Shown: positions 27,070 to 35,513, counted from the first letter of the stretch. The stretch: DNA of 64,000 nucleotides from Defluviitaleaceae bacterium (GCA_009778135.1 WRKJ01000109.1:1-64000); one strand, 5' to 3'. Made by a program: numbers and translations. The notes: generated by a model from the letters alone, not told the origin.

Positions 27070-28437
27070 ATGAATGTGAAAAAGAAAGAATATGACTTAA
27101 CAAGTGGACGTATTTTAAATAAACTGCTGTTAATTGCGGGTCCTGTTATGGCAACGCAGCTCTTTCAAATGGTGTATAATTTAACGGATATGTTTTTTGT
27201 GGCGAGAATTTCAAGTGATGCCGTGGCGGCCACAGGAGCAGCTGGGATGTTTATTTGGTTATCGGTTGCTTTTTTTGTCATTGGTAGCATGGGTGCAGAA
27301 ATTGGTGTTTCACAAAATAAAGGAAAAGGCGATGTGGTGACAGCGAAACGATTTGCTCAGAATGCGCTCTTTATCGCCCTTGTTTTAGGGCTCTTTTTTG
27401 CTGGCATCATGGTCTTGTTTACTGACTTTTTTATTGGATTGATCGGCATTCAAGAAGCACATGTGGCCCGTGATGCAGCCCTTTATTTGCGCATTGTAGG
27501 TGCTGCTTTTCCCATGTTATTTGTCAATAACGCCATTACCGGTGCATTTAATGGTTCGGGAAATTCCAAACTCCCTTTTTATTTGAAAATGATGGGTCTC
27601 GCTGTTAATCTGATCGTCACGCCCTTTTTGATCTTTGTACTTGACTTTGGGATTAAAGGTGCCGCTATTGGAACTGCCATTGGCTATACAGTGACCGGTG
27701 CTTTACTTGTCGTTGCGATTAAACATCCAAAGACATCTCCTTTTCCTGATTTTAGTTTTAAAGCAGTGTGTTGTCCAGACAAAAAGACAGTGCGTCAAAT
27801 TTTAAAGTGGAGCTTGCCGGTTGCCATTGAAAATGGCTCATTTACGATGTTAACCATGTTGATTGTTAATATGATCGCAAACTTTGGCGCAGATGCACTG
27901 GCAACGAAACAAATTGGTGTTCAAATTGAATCTTTAACATGGTTGGTGGGTGGTGGCTATGCAGCTGCCTTGACTTCTTTTGTTGGCCAAAACTACGGTG
28001 CCAATCAAATGGATCGGATTCAAAAAGGCTTTAAAATCTCATTTTTTGTCCAAAGCTTATGGGGGATTTTGGTGACGTTGATCATGTTTTTCGGTGGCGG
28101 TCTCATCTTCCGTCTGTTTACGGATGACCTAACCATTATTGAATCTGGCATTCGCTATTTGCGCATTGCCGCTTTTGTTCAAATCATCAGCTGTATTGAT
28201 GCCATTTGTGCCGGTACATTTCGAGGACTTGGCCAAACAATTCAGCCTTCAGTGACAACCATCACCTTCAACATTTTGCGCGTTTTCATTGCTTTTGCTT
28301 TGTCACAAACAGCCCTTGGCTTATATGGTGTTTTCATCGGTGCGGCGTCAGGGATTTTCTTTCGAGGTCTTGCGATTTTCATCTGGTACGGGCTATATAC
28401 CCGTAAACACTTTAAAAAAATTGAAACGACGGTTTGA
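27070..28437 (+). CDS. MATE-family multidrug/cation antiporter
   Basis: A 455-residue inner-membrane exporter with about twelve hydrophobic segments in two similar halves, as expected for MATE proteins. The N-terminal region (LTSGRILNKLLLIAGPVMATQLFQMVYNLTDMFF, quoted here as spanning residues 8-41) is typical, and the repeat in the second half begins near KKTVRQILKWSLPVAIENG. It belongs to the DinF/NorM-like class that couples export of cationic compounds to Na+ or H+ influx; the substrate cannot be told. Overlapping palindromes after its promoter hint at local repression. The gene stands alone. Confidence 0.9.
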   Translation: MNVKKKEYDLTSGRILNKLLLIAGPVMATQLFQMVYNLTDMFFVARISSDAVAATGAAGMFIWLSVAFFVIGSMGAEIGVSQNKGKGDVVTAKRFAQNALFIALVLGLFFAGIMVLFTDFFIGLIGIQEAHVARDAALYLRIVGAAFPMLFVNNAITGAFNGSGNSKLPFYLKMMGLAVNLIVTPFLIFVLDFGIKGAAIGTAIGYTVTGALLVVAIKHPKTSPFPDFSFKAVCCPDKKTVRQILKWSLPVAIENGSFTMLTMLIVNMIANFGADALATKQIGVQIESLTWLVGGGYAAALTSFVGQNYGANQMDRIQKGFKISFFVQSLWGILVTLIMFFGGGLIFRLFTDDLTIIESGIRYLRIAAFVQIISCIDAICAGTFRGLGQTIQPSVTTITFNILRVFIAFALSQTALGLYGVFIGAASGIFFRGLAIFIWYGLYTRKHFKKIETTV

Positions 28438-28505
28438 CGAACAACGATTCGTTTAATCAACACCATCGGGTTGGAAAATGATCAAAATAGAAAGGTTGGA
28501 TTCAC

Positions 28506-28949
28506 ATGAAAATAATGGTACAGCGTGCCAAAGCTGCTAAAGTGCGCGTAGAAGGGAAGGTTGTGGGACAAATTGAACGTGGATTGATGTTACTCATTGG
28601 GGTGACGCATGAGGATGGGTTAGAAGATGTCACGTATTGTGCGAAGAAAGTGGCGAATTTACGCATTTTTGAAGATGAAATGGGGAAAATGAACCTGTCG
28701 ATTAAAGAAGTCGGTGGCGCTATTTTGTCTATTTCCCAATTCACTTTATATGGCAACACAGAAAAAGGGAATCGACCGAGCTATAGCGAAGCGGCACGCC
28801 CTGAAGTGGCGAAGCCGTTATATGATGCATTTAATGTCATGTTGCGCAACCATGGCATTCATGTTGAAGAAGGTCTCTTTGGTGCGATGATGGATGTTGA
28901 ATTCACAAATGAAGGACCTGTGACATTGATTGTGGCAAGTAAAAAGTGA
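28506..28949 (+). CDS. dtd: D-aminoacyl-tRNA deacylase
   Basis: Hydrolyses D-amino acids wrongly attached to tRNA. At 147 residues it has the standard length, with [14 protein letters not shown] at the start, the catalytic SQFTLYG motif, and the NEGPVT motif near the C-terminus that forms the other half of the active site. GAAAGG precedes ATG 28506. It lies 68 bases after the MATE gene and may be co-transcribed. Confidence 0.95.
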   Translation: MKIMVQRAKAAKVRVEGKVVGQIERGLMLLIGVTHEDGLEDVTYCAKKVANLRIFEDEMGKMNLSIKEVGGAILSISQFTLYGNTEKGNRPSYSEAARPEVAKPLYDAFNVMLRNHGIHVEEGLFGAMMDVEFTNEGPVTLIVASKK

Positions 28950-29018
28950 AGGTATATGTTTGCGTTAAATGTGTATACTAACGACATGATTTCAATTAGA
29001 AAGTGAGGAAGGCAACTT

Positions 29019-29156
29019 ATGAGCAAGAAAAAAGCAAATTTGACCTTAGATCCAACAACCCATCATTTGGATCCACAACCGGAAGAGCCTTGGTTAGGAA
29101 ATCCTGATGACCATGAACCGACGACAAAAGTGACGAAGGAAACGATCAATCCATAG
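29019..29156 (+). CDS. small 45-residue hydrophilic protein
   Basis: Begins MSKKKANLTLDPTTHHLDPQ and continues with an acidic, proline-rich chain (PEEPWLGNPDDHEPTTK). It has a good ribosome site (GAGGAAGG) seven bases before the ATG, follows dtd closely, and is followed by a strong terminator at 29257. It has no membrane segment or known motif. Function unknown. Its composition suggests a disordered protein. Confidence 0.55.
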   Translation: MSKKKANLTLDPTTHHLDPQPEEPWLGNPDDHEPTTKVTKETINP

Positions 29157-29256
29157 ATCGGGTAGTGAAAGAATTTCGCTTTCATTATCTTTGAGATTCT
29201 TTTCTCTCACGATCATAGACTTATTTCTACATTTTTGGATTATTTCCGAACAAATT

Positions 29257-29287
29257 AGCGACAGTGACAATGTCATTGCCGCTTTTT
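29257..29287 (+). terminator. strong intrinsic terminator
   Basis: GCGACAGTGACA pairs with TGTCATTGCCGC through G-T wobbles, followed by six T. Confidence 0.85.
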
Positions 29288-29528
29288 TGCTACGTGTTGA
29301 AAAAGAATGACGCTGTAACATGAGTACCTAGTACGTAAGCGAGAAAAAACAGACTGTATAAAAAAATTCCATCAAGTGTGCTAGAATAAACTTTAAGCCA
29401 CAAGATGGGATTTGTGTGTCATATGGAAGTCTGCTTGACAATGTCGTTTTACGGATTCAGTCCATGGTAAAAAGTTCTGCAAAAGAGCAGGATTGCGATG
29501 AAAATCCAGCTTAGGAAGGTTATCGAAT
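29288..29528 (+). other. intergenic stretch without a recognised gene
   Basis: Between the terminator and the ABC promoter no ORF with a ribosome site was found. It holds small hairpins only, such as CTGCAAAAGAGCAG near 29479. Confidence 0.6.
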
Positions 29529-29557
29529 AAATAATTGACAATATTTCTAAAATGTGA
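29529..29557 (+). repeat. 29-base direct repeat, upstream copy
   Basis: Matches 32103-32131 at 28 of 29 positions; key core TTGACAATATTTCTAA. This copy supplies the -35 box and spacer of the ABC promoter. Confidence 0.85.
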
Positions 29558-29563
29558 TAGAAT
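29535..29563 (+). promoter_or_regulatory. SigA-type promoter of the ABC cassette
   Basis: TTGACA, 17 bases, TAGAAT. The leader after it carries ATTGGT/ACCAAT as an inverted repeat near 29592. Confidence 0.85.
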
Positions 29564-29641
29564 ACTTCATAAAATGTCAGAAGATGTCAGAATTGGTCGT
29601 ATATAACCAATGAACTGGTAAAAATATGAAGGAGAAAACAG

Positions 29642-30376
29642 ATGCTACACATTAAAAACATCAAATATTCTTACGACAAAAAGAATGTTGTACTAAGTGA
29701 CATGAACTTTGAATTAGAGCAAGGCGAATTCCTAACCATTGCTGGACCAAATGGAAGTGGGAAAACAACGCTCATTAAGTTAATAACGGATTTACTGAAA
29801 ATGAAACAAGGTACGATCAGTATTGCTAGTATGCCGCATGATTTACCTCAAATCAAAAAGAAAGTCGTTTACTTATCCAGTGAAGATTATTTACCAGAAT
29901 TTCTTACAGGATTTGAATATGTCAAAATGCTGTGCGAGATGTATGACTGCCCTTTAAATAAGGAAGCAATGGATCGTTTAGCTCGTTATTATTCCCTTGA
30001 TAGAAAGTTGCATGAACTTATTGAGGGGTATTCACATGGCATGAAGAAGAAGATTCAATTGATGAGTGCTTTTTTGATCGAAGCGCCGCTCCTGATTATA
30101 GATGAAACATTAAATGGGATAGATGTCGAAGCAAAAGAAGCGACAAAATTACTTTTAAAACAGTATCAAAAAAACGGTGGTGCCATCATTTTTTGTACCC
30201 ATGATTTAGAGTTGGTAGAGGAAATTGGCGAACGGGTTATTTTAATTAACAAAGGTGAAATTCACATAGATGGTATGATTCGTGAGTTATTGAATGAGCA
30301 TCAAAGCTTGACGGAAGTCTTTAAACAATTAATCAATTATGAGGAGATGAAAGATGAAATTTCAAAATATTTTTAG
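29642..30376 (+). CDS. ABC transporter ATP-binding protein
   Basis: The 244-residue ATPase has Walker A GPNGSGKTT, signature-like YSHGMKKKIQL in place of LSGGQ, Walker B LLIIDETLNGID, and the H-loop in FCTHDLELVEEIG. The signature and size fit exporters of the ABC-2/bacteriocin-resistance type. AAGGAG precedes the start. Its last 23 bases overlap the permease gene, so the two subunits are coupled. The leader after the promoter contains short repeats that could bind a regulator; none is encoded next to it. Confidence 0.92.
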   Translation: MLHIKNIKYSYDKKNVVLSDMNFELEQGEFLTIAGPNGSGKTTLIKLITDLLKMKQGTISIASMPHDLPQIKKKVVYLSSEDYLPEFLTGFEYVKMLCEMYDCPLNKEAMDRLARYYSLDRKLHELIEGYSHGMKKKIQLMSAFLIEAPLLIIDETLNGIDVEAKEATKLLLKQYQKNGGAIIFCTHDLELVEEIGERVILINKGEIHIDGMIRELLNEHQSLTEVFKQLINYEEMKDEISKYF

Positions 30377-31799
30377 GCTACAAAAATTGTACTATTTATT
30401 CTTCATTCGCCAAGTGTTAAGTATGGGTATTTTGAAAGAGAAATTGTTTCGCATTGTTATCGCTATTTTATTGCTTGGATTATTTGGGATGACATTTTGG
30501 TTCAATTATAACTTATTTGACGGATCATTTGTCTTACCTGAAATTAATTGGGCAAGTCACTTGATTAGAACTCGTATCATTGAAGTTGTAACTTGGACAA
30601 GTGGTGTTTTCCTTTTTATTAAGTTGTTGTTTTTAAAAAAAGGCTCTTTTTTACAATTAACAACACAGCTACCGATTACCAATCGTGAACGTAGCATTTC
30701 ACTTTTATTATTTGAATTATTGATGGTCTTATTCATCGTTTCACTGATAGGAGCATCTTACGTGGCGGCTTTTGTGTTTAGGTTTGGTGTAATGAGCATT
30801 TTCTTGCTCATTACTATAAGTTTCTTTACCTGTGTAACTTTATACCTTATTTTGCAGTTAAGCTATGTGATTGTTTCCTATATTTTAGATGTTGTCAAGC
30901 TGACTAAATTAAAAACACTCGCTGTTTATTTATTCCTCTCTGCTTCATTTATTTGGATTAATCAGAATACTGTAGTTTTAGCTTTAAGAACACCTGTAGA
31001 ACTTGAAAACTTTCATTGGTCAACCTTGTTTCTTTGGTTAAATGATGAAATTCATTTTCTCGCTCCTTTGCTGTTTTTCTTCTTCTCTACGAGTATACTT
31101 GTTTTTCTTGGACTTCTGATTCCAATGCATACATACATTGAAGAACGAGCTTATGCCAATCTCAAATTGCCTTTTCTTAAAAAGTCCACACTGCTCAACC
31201 TTTATTTGTTACAACTTATTCGTCGGGTTGAAAACTATGTAACTGTTGTTGTGAGCTGTGCGCTTTTCTTCTTTTTTCTCATCTATATCATGACAGCTGG
31301 AATGATCAACCCCTTTAATGCAATGATGTTTGTTGCGTTATTAGGACTCTATATTTATATGCAAACGGATAAAATTCGGGTGATGGCTTACAAATTAAAC
31401 TATCGAGCCATGTCTGATTATACAGCACTGATTTTAAGCCAAGTCATTTATCTATTTTTTATTTCAATCCCTCTCTTTTTATTGCATCTCATTGTAAGTG
31501 ATACTTTGTTTCCAATTGACTCTTATTTAAACATCATCTTGAACCTGTTTATTACAATACTAGTCACAACATATGCAGGCATTTTATTTCCAGCTAAAAA
31601 AGAGAATCCTTTTTCCCCTTTGATTGGCACTATGCTCGCAGTCATAGTACTCGGCTCCTTGTTTTACATATCCGCTATCTTAAATTTATCTCATTTTGGC
31701 AATGTTCTTATTCGTTTCATTTTTTGTATCTGTATCATTTTTATGAGCATTGTGGCGCTCGTGAAGTTAAAGGAGGAAACCCGTTATGAAAAATCTTAA
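30354..31799 (+). CDS. ABC transporter permease, unclassified multi-spanning membrane protein
   Basis: A 481-residue protein, very hydrophobic, with about ten or more predicted membrane segments spread over its length (for example IVIAILLLGLFGMTFWFNYN and LFFFFSTSILVFLGLLIP). Genetic coupling to the ATPase identifies it as the transmembrane partner. I did not recognise a named family. The loop RRVENYVTVV before a central hydrophobic block may contact the ATPase. GAGGAG lies upstream of ATG 30354. The AT-rich codon use appears stronger than in neighbouring housekeeping genes. Confidence 0.8.
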   Translation: MKFQNIFRLQKLYYLFFIRQVLSMGILKEKLFRIVIAILLLGLFGMTFWFNYNLFDGSFVLPEINWASHLIRTRIIEVVTWTSGVFLFIKLLFLKKGSFLQLTTQLPITNRERSISLLLFELLMVLFIVSLIGASYVAAFVFRFGVMSIFLLITISFFTCVTLYLILQLSYVIVSYILDVVKLTKLKTLAVYLFLSASFIWINQNTVVLALRTPVELENFHWSTLFLWLNDEIHFLAPLLFFFFSTSILVFLGLLIPMHTYIEERAYANLKLPFLKKSTLLNLYLLQLIRRVENYVTVVVSCALFFFFLIYIMTAGMINPFNAMMFVALLGLYIYMQTDKIRVMAYKLNYRAMSDYTALILSQVIYLFFISIPLFLLHLIVSDTLFPIDSYLNIILNLFITILVTTYAGILFPAKKENPFSPLIGTMLAVIVLGSLFYISAILNLSHFGNVLIRFIFCICIIFMSIVALVKLKEETRYEKS

Positions 31800-32103
31800 C
31801 CGAATTGTAAAATCATTTGTCTTATCGGTTGTTACAACGATTCTTATTTTAGTCGTCATCGCCTTATATTTCTTTAGCACAGTAACTGAGGAAGTGGCTT
31901 CTTTCACAACGTATTTTGGTGCATTAAACGTCAATGTGTTAATAGATGAACCACCATTTGTATTTTCAGTCGACTTTAGTTTAAGTGATCAGCCGACAGC
32001 TATTTGGCTTACGGTTATCATCATTTTTATTTGTTATTATCTAGGAAATGTCTTGTATGCAAACTATAAACAACGTAAGGCTCAATTGAATCATGATAGA
32101 TGA
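31786..32103 (+). CDS. small two-span membrane protein of the ABC cassette
   Basis: A 105-residue protein with two membrane segments (SFVLSVVTTILILVVIALYF and TAIWLTVIIIFICYYLGNVL) separated by an extracytoplasmic loop of about 50 residues, and a basic C-terminus. AAAGGAGG precedes the start, which overlaps the permease stop by 14 bases, so it belongs to the same operon. It may be an accessory subunit or immunity-like protein; no family was recognised. Its stop codon touches the downstream copy of the flanking direct repeat. Confidence 0.78.
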   Translation: MKNLNRIVKSFVLSVVTTILILVVIALYFFSTVTEEVASFTTYFGALNVNVLIDEPPFVFSVDFSLSDQPTAIWLTVIIIFICYYLGNVLYANYKQRKAQLNHDR

Positions 32104-32131
32104 AATAATTGACAATATTTCTAAGATGTGA
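32103..32131 (+). repeat. 29-base direct repeat, downstream copy
   Basis: Copy of 29529-29557 with one mismatch. It keeps the TTGACA but no -10 box follows at the proper distance. Confidence 0.85.
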
Positions 32132-32145
32132 ATGTTTTCGATAAG

Positions 32146-32183
32146 AAAAGACCTCTTTTTCAGTTCTGGAAGAGGTCTTTTTA
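32146..32183. terminator. bidirectional terminator
   Basis: AAAAGACCTCTT and AAGAGGTCTTTT form a long stem with A- and T-runs on both sides, between the ABC cassette and the convergent VanZ gene. Confidence 0.9.
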
Positions 32184-32218
32184 AAAATCTTCAATTCTTG
32201 TAGTGACATTTTCATTTC

Positions 32219-32275
32219 TTGTGGTATCATATGACTGAGACAACCTTTCTGTTTTTAGTGCGTGTGGTAACTATT
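32219..32275 (+). repeat. left arm of a long inverted repeat
   Basis: Pairs with 33345-33404. The core of 25 bases at 32231-32255 (ATGACTGAGACAACC...) is perfect. Similarity continues on both sides with small indels (GTATCA before, GTGCG..GGTAAC..CTATT after). Confidence 0.85.
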
Positions 32276-32282
32276 GTGTGAA

Positions 32283-32861
32283 TCATCTCACATAGCTTTC
32301 GATTTTTTGGAAAAATTTCATTTCTTTTGTAAACATTCCTACTATAAAACCCAATGTATTTCCAATAATATCAGCTAAATCAAAAATACCTAAAGCAAAG
32401 ACATATTGAATGATTTCAACAATTGTGATTCCAACGACAAAATAGACAACTTTCTTTGTGTTAAACATGAAGAGAAATCCAAAAGGAACAAACATCATGA
32501 TGTTTAAAAAAGCTATCCTTGTAAAAAAATCACTGAAAAAAGAAAATAGATGAGTTTCAAAGCCACTTGCACCTACTGTCATGAAGAAGAGCAAATAGCC
32601 TAATACAGAAAAATAGGCTGTATACGAAAGATAAACAGTCCATTTTGGAATTGTTTTCGTGTAGAAACTTTGAATGATGATGTATAACCAAAATGTAATT
32701 ATGAGAATATGCATGAAAGGAATCCAAAAGTCAACTTCCGGAACCGTTCTAAAAAATGTTAATAAAATGGGGTAGAAATAAGCCATATAAATCCATCGCG
32801 AGATGAGGAATGAGATGATGACTAATAACACGTGTATGAAAATTGACTTTATTCGATACAT
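32283..32861 (-). CDS. VanZ-like membrane protein
   Basis: A 192-residue protein with about five membrane segments. The VanZ hallmark is present: NIMMFVPFGFLFMF, then EIIQYVFALGIFDLADIIGN followed by a final hydrophobic helix. VanZ of enterococci gives low-level teicoplanin resistance, but most family members have no known role. It lies 6 bases after the small secreted-protein gene on the same strand, so they form a two-gene unit, and that unit is enclosed by long inverted repeats. An envelope-stress or antimicrobial-protection role is a guess. Confidence 0.88.
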   Translation of the reverse strand: MYRIKSIFIHVLLVIISFLISRWIYMAYFYPILLTFFRTVPEVDFWIPFMHILIITFWLYIIIQSFYTKTIPKWTVYLSYTAYFSVLGYLLFFMTVGASGFETHLFSFFSDFFTRIAFLNIMMFVPFGFLFMFNTKKVVYFVVGITIVEIIQYVFALGIFDLADIIGNTLGFIVGMFTKEMKFFQKIESYVR

Positions 32862-32867
32862 TTTAAC

Positions 32868-33296
32868 TTACCTAGGTCTCGTTACCGATCCACTAATATT
32901 AAAACGTTGAATATTACTCACATTAACCGTACTAAAATGTAGCCAATAAGTTCCCGCTCTTAAATCGCTAGCAAATGTTCCACTGGTTGTTCCAGTAAAA
33001 TTGCTTGTTGCCTCAGTTGTGGAGCCAATGAAAGCATTTCTAATAATGTGAACCCTCATCTGTGTACTTGTAGCAGTATTCGCGTTGTACCTTGTCTGGC
33101 TATGGTGCACTGTAAATCTTGTTCCATTTTGAGCAGCTGTTACTGTCCATTCATTAACAGAACGGAGGTTGTGAATACCTGTGCCATTATATGTTAAAAC
33201 TGTTGTCGTATTAGCATGAACAATTCTAACTACTTGTGGTAAAATAAAACTGAATGCTAGTAGTGTAAATGATAAGAATTTAAGTGTTTTTTTCAT
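32868..33296 (-). CDS. small secreted beta-rich protein
   Basis: A 142-residue protein with a signal peptide (MKKTLKFLSFTLLAFSFILP, cleavage probably after VHA). The mature part is rich in Thr, Asn and Ser, with alternating residues that suggest beta strands (TTVLTYNGTGIHNL, FTVHHSQTRYN, GTYWLHFSTVNVSN), and ends SVTRPR. No cysteine is present. GGAGG precedes the start by nine bases. A promoter lies about 130 bases upstream. It is the first gene of the unit with the VanZ-like gene. No family was recognised. Confidence 0.8.
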   Translation of the reverse strand: MKKTLKFLSFTLLAFSFILPQVVRIVHANTTTVLTYNGTGIHNLRSVNEWTVTAAQNGTRFTVHHSQTRYNANTATSTQMRVHIIRNAFIGSTTEATSNFTGTTSGTFASDLRAGTYWLHFSTVNVSNIQRFNISGSVTRPR

Positions 33297-33344
33297 GTTA
33301 TAAAACCTCCATTTTTTCGAAATACTAACTCAATTTTCCTGTCA

Positions 33345-33404
33345 AATAGTCGTTACCGCACTTATTAGAAAACAGAAAGGTTGTCTCAGTCATTGATACG
33401 ACAA
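33345..33404 (-). repeat. right arm of a long inverted repeat
   Basis: Reverse complement of 32219-32275; perfect core at 33369-33393. It lies in the leader of the secreted-protein/VanZ unit. Confidence 0.85.
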
Positions 33405-33424
33405 CGCTTATCCTAACTTTCAAA

Positions 33425-33454
33425 ATTTTATCATAAGACAGATATGAATGTCAA
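33425..33454 (-). promoter_or_regulatory. promoter of the secreted-protein/VanZ unit
   Basis: Reverse strand: TTGACA, 18 bases, TAAAAT. Confidence 0.75.
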
Positions 33455-33647
33455 TATAAGATAAATGTCAATCGGATTTGACACGTTTATTCCGAAGCAA
33501 AAAAATCTACCAACAGCTAAAGCAATTAAGGCTTATAATTTTGTCAAGTTTTAGCCATATCAAGTGGATTAATATAACTTAATGTGGTATTATCTTAATA
33601 AATCACTCATATTGTAGGTGTTAAGATATGTCGAGTTAAGATGTGAC

Positions 33648-33677
33648 AGTCGCTTTTGATTAGAAAGCGTCTTTTTT
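33648..33677 (+). terminator. orphan terminator
   Basis: CGCTTT/AAAGCG stem with CTTTTTT after it. No gene lies upstream on this strand for 1.5 kb. The rest of 33455-33744 shows no ORF with a ribosome site. Confidence 0.65.
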
Positions 33678-33744
33678 AGGTGGATTGAAAAATGAGGGTT
33701 AAGTGAAGCAAGGTGCTCTTGAGGATGTGAATCATGAGCGAGAC

Positions 33745-33773
33745 TATACTTTTAATGGGAAAAGTGGTATAAT
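33745..33773 (+). promoter_or_regulatory. extended -10 promoter of lrgAB
   Basis: TATAAT at 33768 preceded by TGG; the -35 (TATACT) is weak. Confidence 0.6.
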
Positions 33774-33819
33774 TTTGACGTGCAAAGTCATGTTTCCTTT
33801 TGAAAGTTGAGGTTTTAAG

Positions 33820-34188
33820 ATGAACCATTTAAAACAGTTTGTCATCATTCTCGTTATTTGTTTAATCGGTGAGTTGCTCGTCAATTTCCTTCCGTTCGGC
33901 TTCCCAGGCAATGTGATGGCTATGATGTTACTTGCTGGTCTTCTGGTAAGTCGTGTTGTGAAAGAAGAACAGATTAAAGCAATAAGTGATTTTCTGCTTG
34001 AGACCATTGGTCTTTTTATTGTTCCAGTAAGTGTAGGTGTCATTGAGCATGTTGACTTGATTCAGACAGTTGGCATTCAATTGTTACTCATTTCTCTCAT
34101 TACCCTCGTTGTTACGTTTGCCAGTTGCGCATTCACCATTCGTTTGGTAATCAGCGTGATGAATCTTAAGCAAAAGGAGAAGATTTAA
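33820..34188 (+). CDS. lrgA: LrgA/CidA-family holin-like membrane protein
   Basis: A 122-residue protein with four membrane segments. FPGNVMAMMLLAGLLVSRVVK matches the CidA/LrgA signature around (L/F)PGxVxGMxLL. Such proteins modulate murein hydrolase activity and cell lysis, or export small metabolites such as pyruvate. It pairs with lrgB one base downstream, as always in this system. No LytSR two-component system is nearby, so regulation is unclear. Confidence 0.88.
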   Translation: MNHLKQFVIILVICLIGELLVNFLPFGFPGNVMAMMLLAGLLVSRVVKEEQIKAISDFLLETIGLFIVPVSVGVIEHVDLIQTVGIQLLLISLITLVVTFASCAFTIRLVISVMNLKQKEKI

Positions 34189-34189
34189 C

Positions 34190-34867
34190 ATGAACGCTTT
34201 ATTTGATTTACCACTGTTGGGTATTTTATTATGTTGTGCCGCTTATACATTTGGAACTTGGTTAAATAAAAAAACAGGCTGGGTGATGCTCAATCCATTT
34301 CTGATTGCCATGTTGATGTGTATGGCGTTTTTACAACTAACAGGGATGAGTCTTGAGCAATTTAACCGAGGTGCATCAATCTTGCAGTTCTTTTTAATCC
34401 CTGCAACATGTGCCATTGCTGTTTCGATTTATCGTCAGCGCAAACTGCTAGGTGCTTACTTTTTGCCGGTTGTTCTCGGTTGCTTGGTGAGTTCGCTCGT
34501 TTCAATTGGTGCATCTTATGTCCTGGGGTTTCTCTTTGGCCTTGATGAGGTCATGGTTGCTTCAACGGTTCCTAGCTCAGTGACGGCACCCATTGCCATT
34601 GACATTGCAGTGGGAAGGGGTGGTATTGTACCCATCGCCATTTTATGTGTCGCGATTACCGGGATTGCCGGTGCGATTTTCTCTCCAACATTGATTAAGC
34701 TGTTCAACATAACAGACCCTGTTGAAATGGGTGTTGCTATTGGTGCTTCTTCTCATGTGCTTGGCACTTCAAAAGCGTTAGAATTAGGTGAGGTACAAGG
34801 TGCGATGAGTGGGATTGCCATTGGGATTTCTGGCATTATCACGGTATTTTTAAGTTTACTTATTTGA
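34190..34867 (+). CDS. lrgB: LrgB/CidB-family membrane protein
   Basis: A 225-residue partner of LrgA with about six or seven membrane segments. ASTVPSSVTAPIAIDIAVGRGG and the later GASSHVLGTSKALELGEVQGAMSG are the family hallmarks. AAGGAG lies before ATG 34190. The pair is involved in holin-like control of autolysis or in metabolite transport, depending on the species. Confidence 0.92.
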   Translation: MNALFDLPLLGILLCCAAYTFGTWLNKKTGWVMLNPFLIAMLMCMAFLQLTGMSLEQFNRGASILQFFLIPATCAIAVSIYRQRKLLGAYFLPVVLGCLVSSLVSIGASYVLGFLFGLDEVMVASTVPSSVTAPIAIDIAVGRGGIVPIAILCVAITGIAGAIFSPTLIKLFNITDPVEMGVAIGASSHVLGTSKALELGEVQGAMSGIAIGISGIITVFLSLLI

Positions 34868-34919
34868 GGAAAGTTTGTTGTCATAAGAAGTGTTTTTTGT
34901 AGGAGGTTGATATGACGTC

Positions 34920-35513
34920 ATGAAATATTATATGTTGGATAATCACGATTCTTTTGTCTATAATTTGGTTGCTTATTTTAAAGCGTTGGGACATGAAGTG
35001 GTGGTTGAAAATGTGAAAGAGGCTCATATTTTAAATTTAAAAGAAGCGGCAATTAAGGGGATTATTATTTCTCCTGGACCTGGGACGCCTGCACAGGCTA
35101 AGATGGCGAATGAATTACTTCAACTTTATGGAGGTAAAATTCCGATTTTAGGGGTTTGTCTCGGTCATCAAGTGATCGGTCATTGTTATCAATCTGTTGT
35201 TAAAAAAGGAAAAAAGCCTGTTCATGGCAAAATTTTTACGATTAAAAATACAGGGAAGCATCTGTTTTACAACTTACCTGAAAGATTTAACGTCACACGT
35301 TACCATTCACTGGTCATTGATCCCAACACATTGCCTGACGTATTTGAGGTTGATGCTGTGACAGAAGACGGTGACATTATGGCGATTTCGCATCAGCAGT
35401 TGCCGATTTATGGTGTTCAATTTCATCCAGAAGCCCTTTTAACGGAATATGGACATGAACTACTAGAAAACTTTAATCAAATTTGTGAAAAGTGGTGGGA
35501 AAATGAAGCCTAA
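34920..35513 (+). CDS. pabA: aminodeoxychorismate synthase, glutamine amidotransferase subunit
   Basis: Class I glutamine amidotransferase delivering ammonia to PabB. The 197 residues have DNHDSFVYNL at the start, the catalytic C80 in GVCLGHQVIGH, and the His-Glu pair in GVQFHPEALLTEYG. PabA cannot be told from TrpG by sequence alone; the pabB-pabC-folC neighbours point to folate synthesis, and no trp genes are present. AGGAGG lies 13 bases before ATG 34920, which is long; a nearer ATG at 34912 runs into a stop. Confidence 0.92.
   Translation: MKYYMLDNHDSFVYNLVAYFKALGHEVVVENVKEAHILNLKEAAIKGIIISPGPGTPAQAKMANELLQLYGGKIPILGVCLGHQVIGHCYQSVVKKGKKPVHGKIFTIKNTGKHLFYNLPERFNVTRYHSLVIDPNTLPDVFEVDAVTEDGDIMAISHQQLPIYGVQFHPEALLTEYGHELLENFNQICEKWWENEA

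Noticed and set aside
29094-29321. 75-residue reverse ORF after dtd
   Set aside because: It runs across the small 45-residue gene and its terminator and has no ribosome site.
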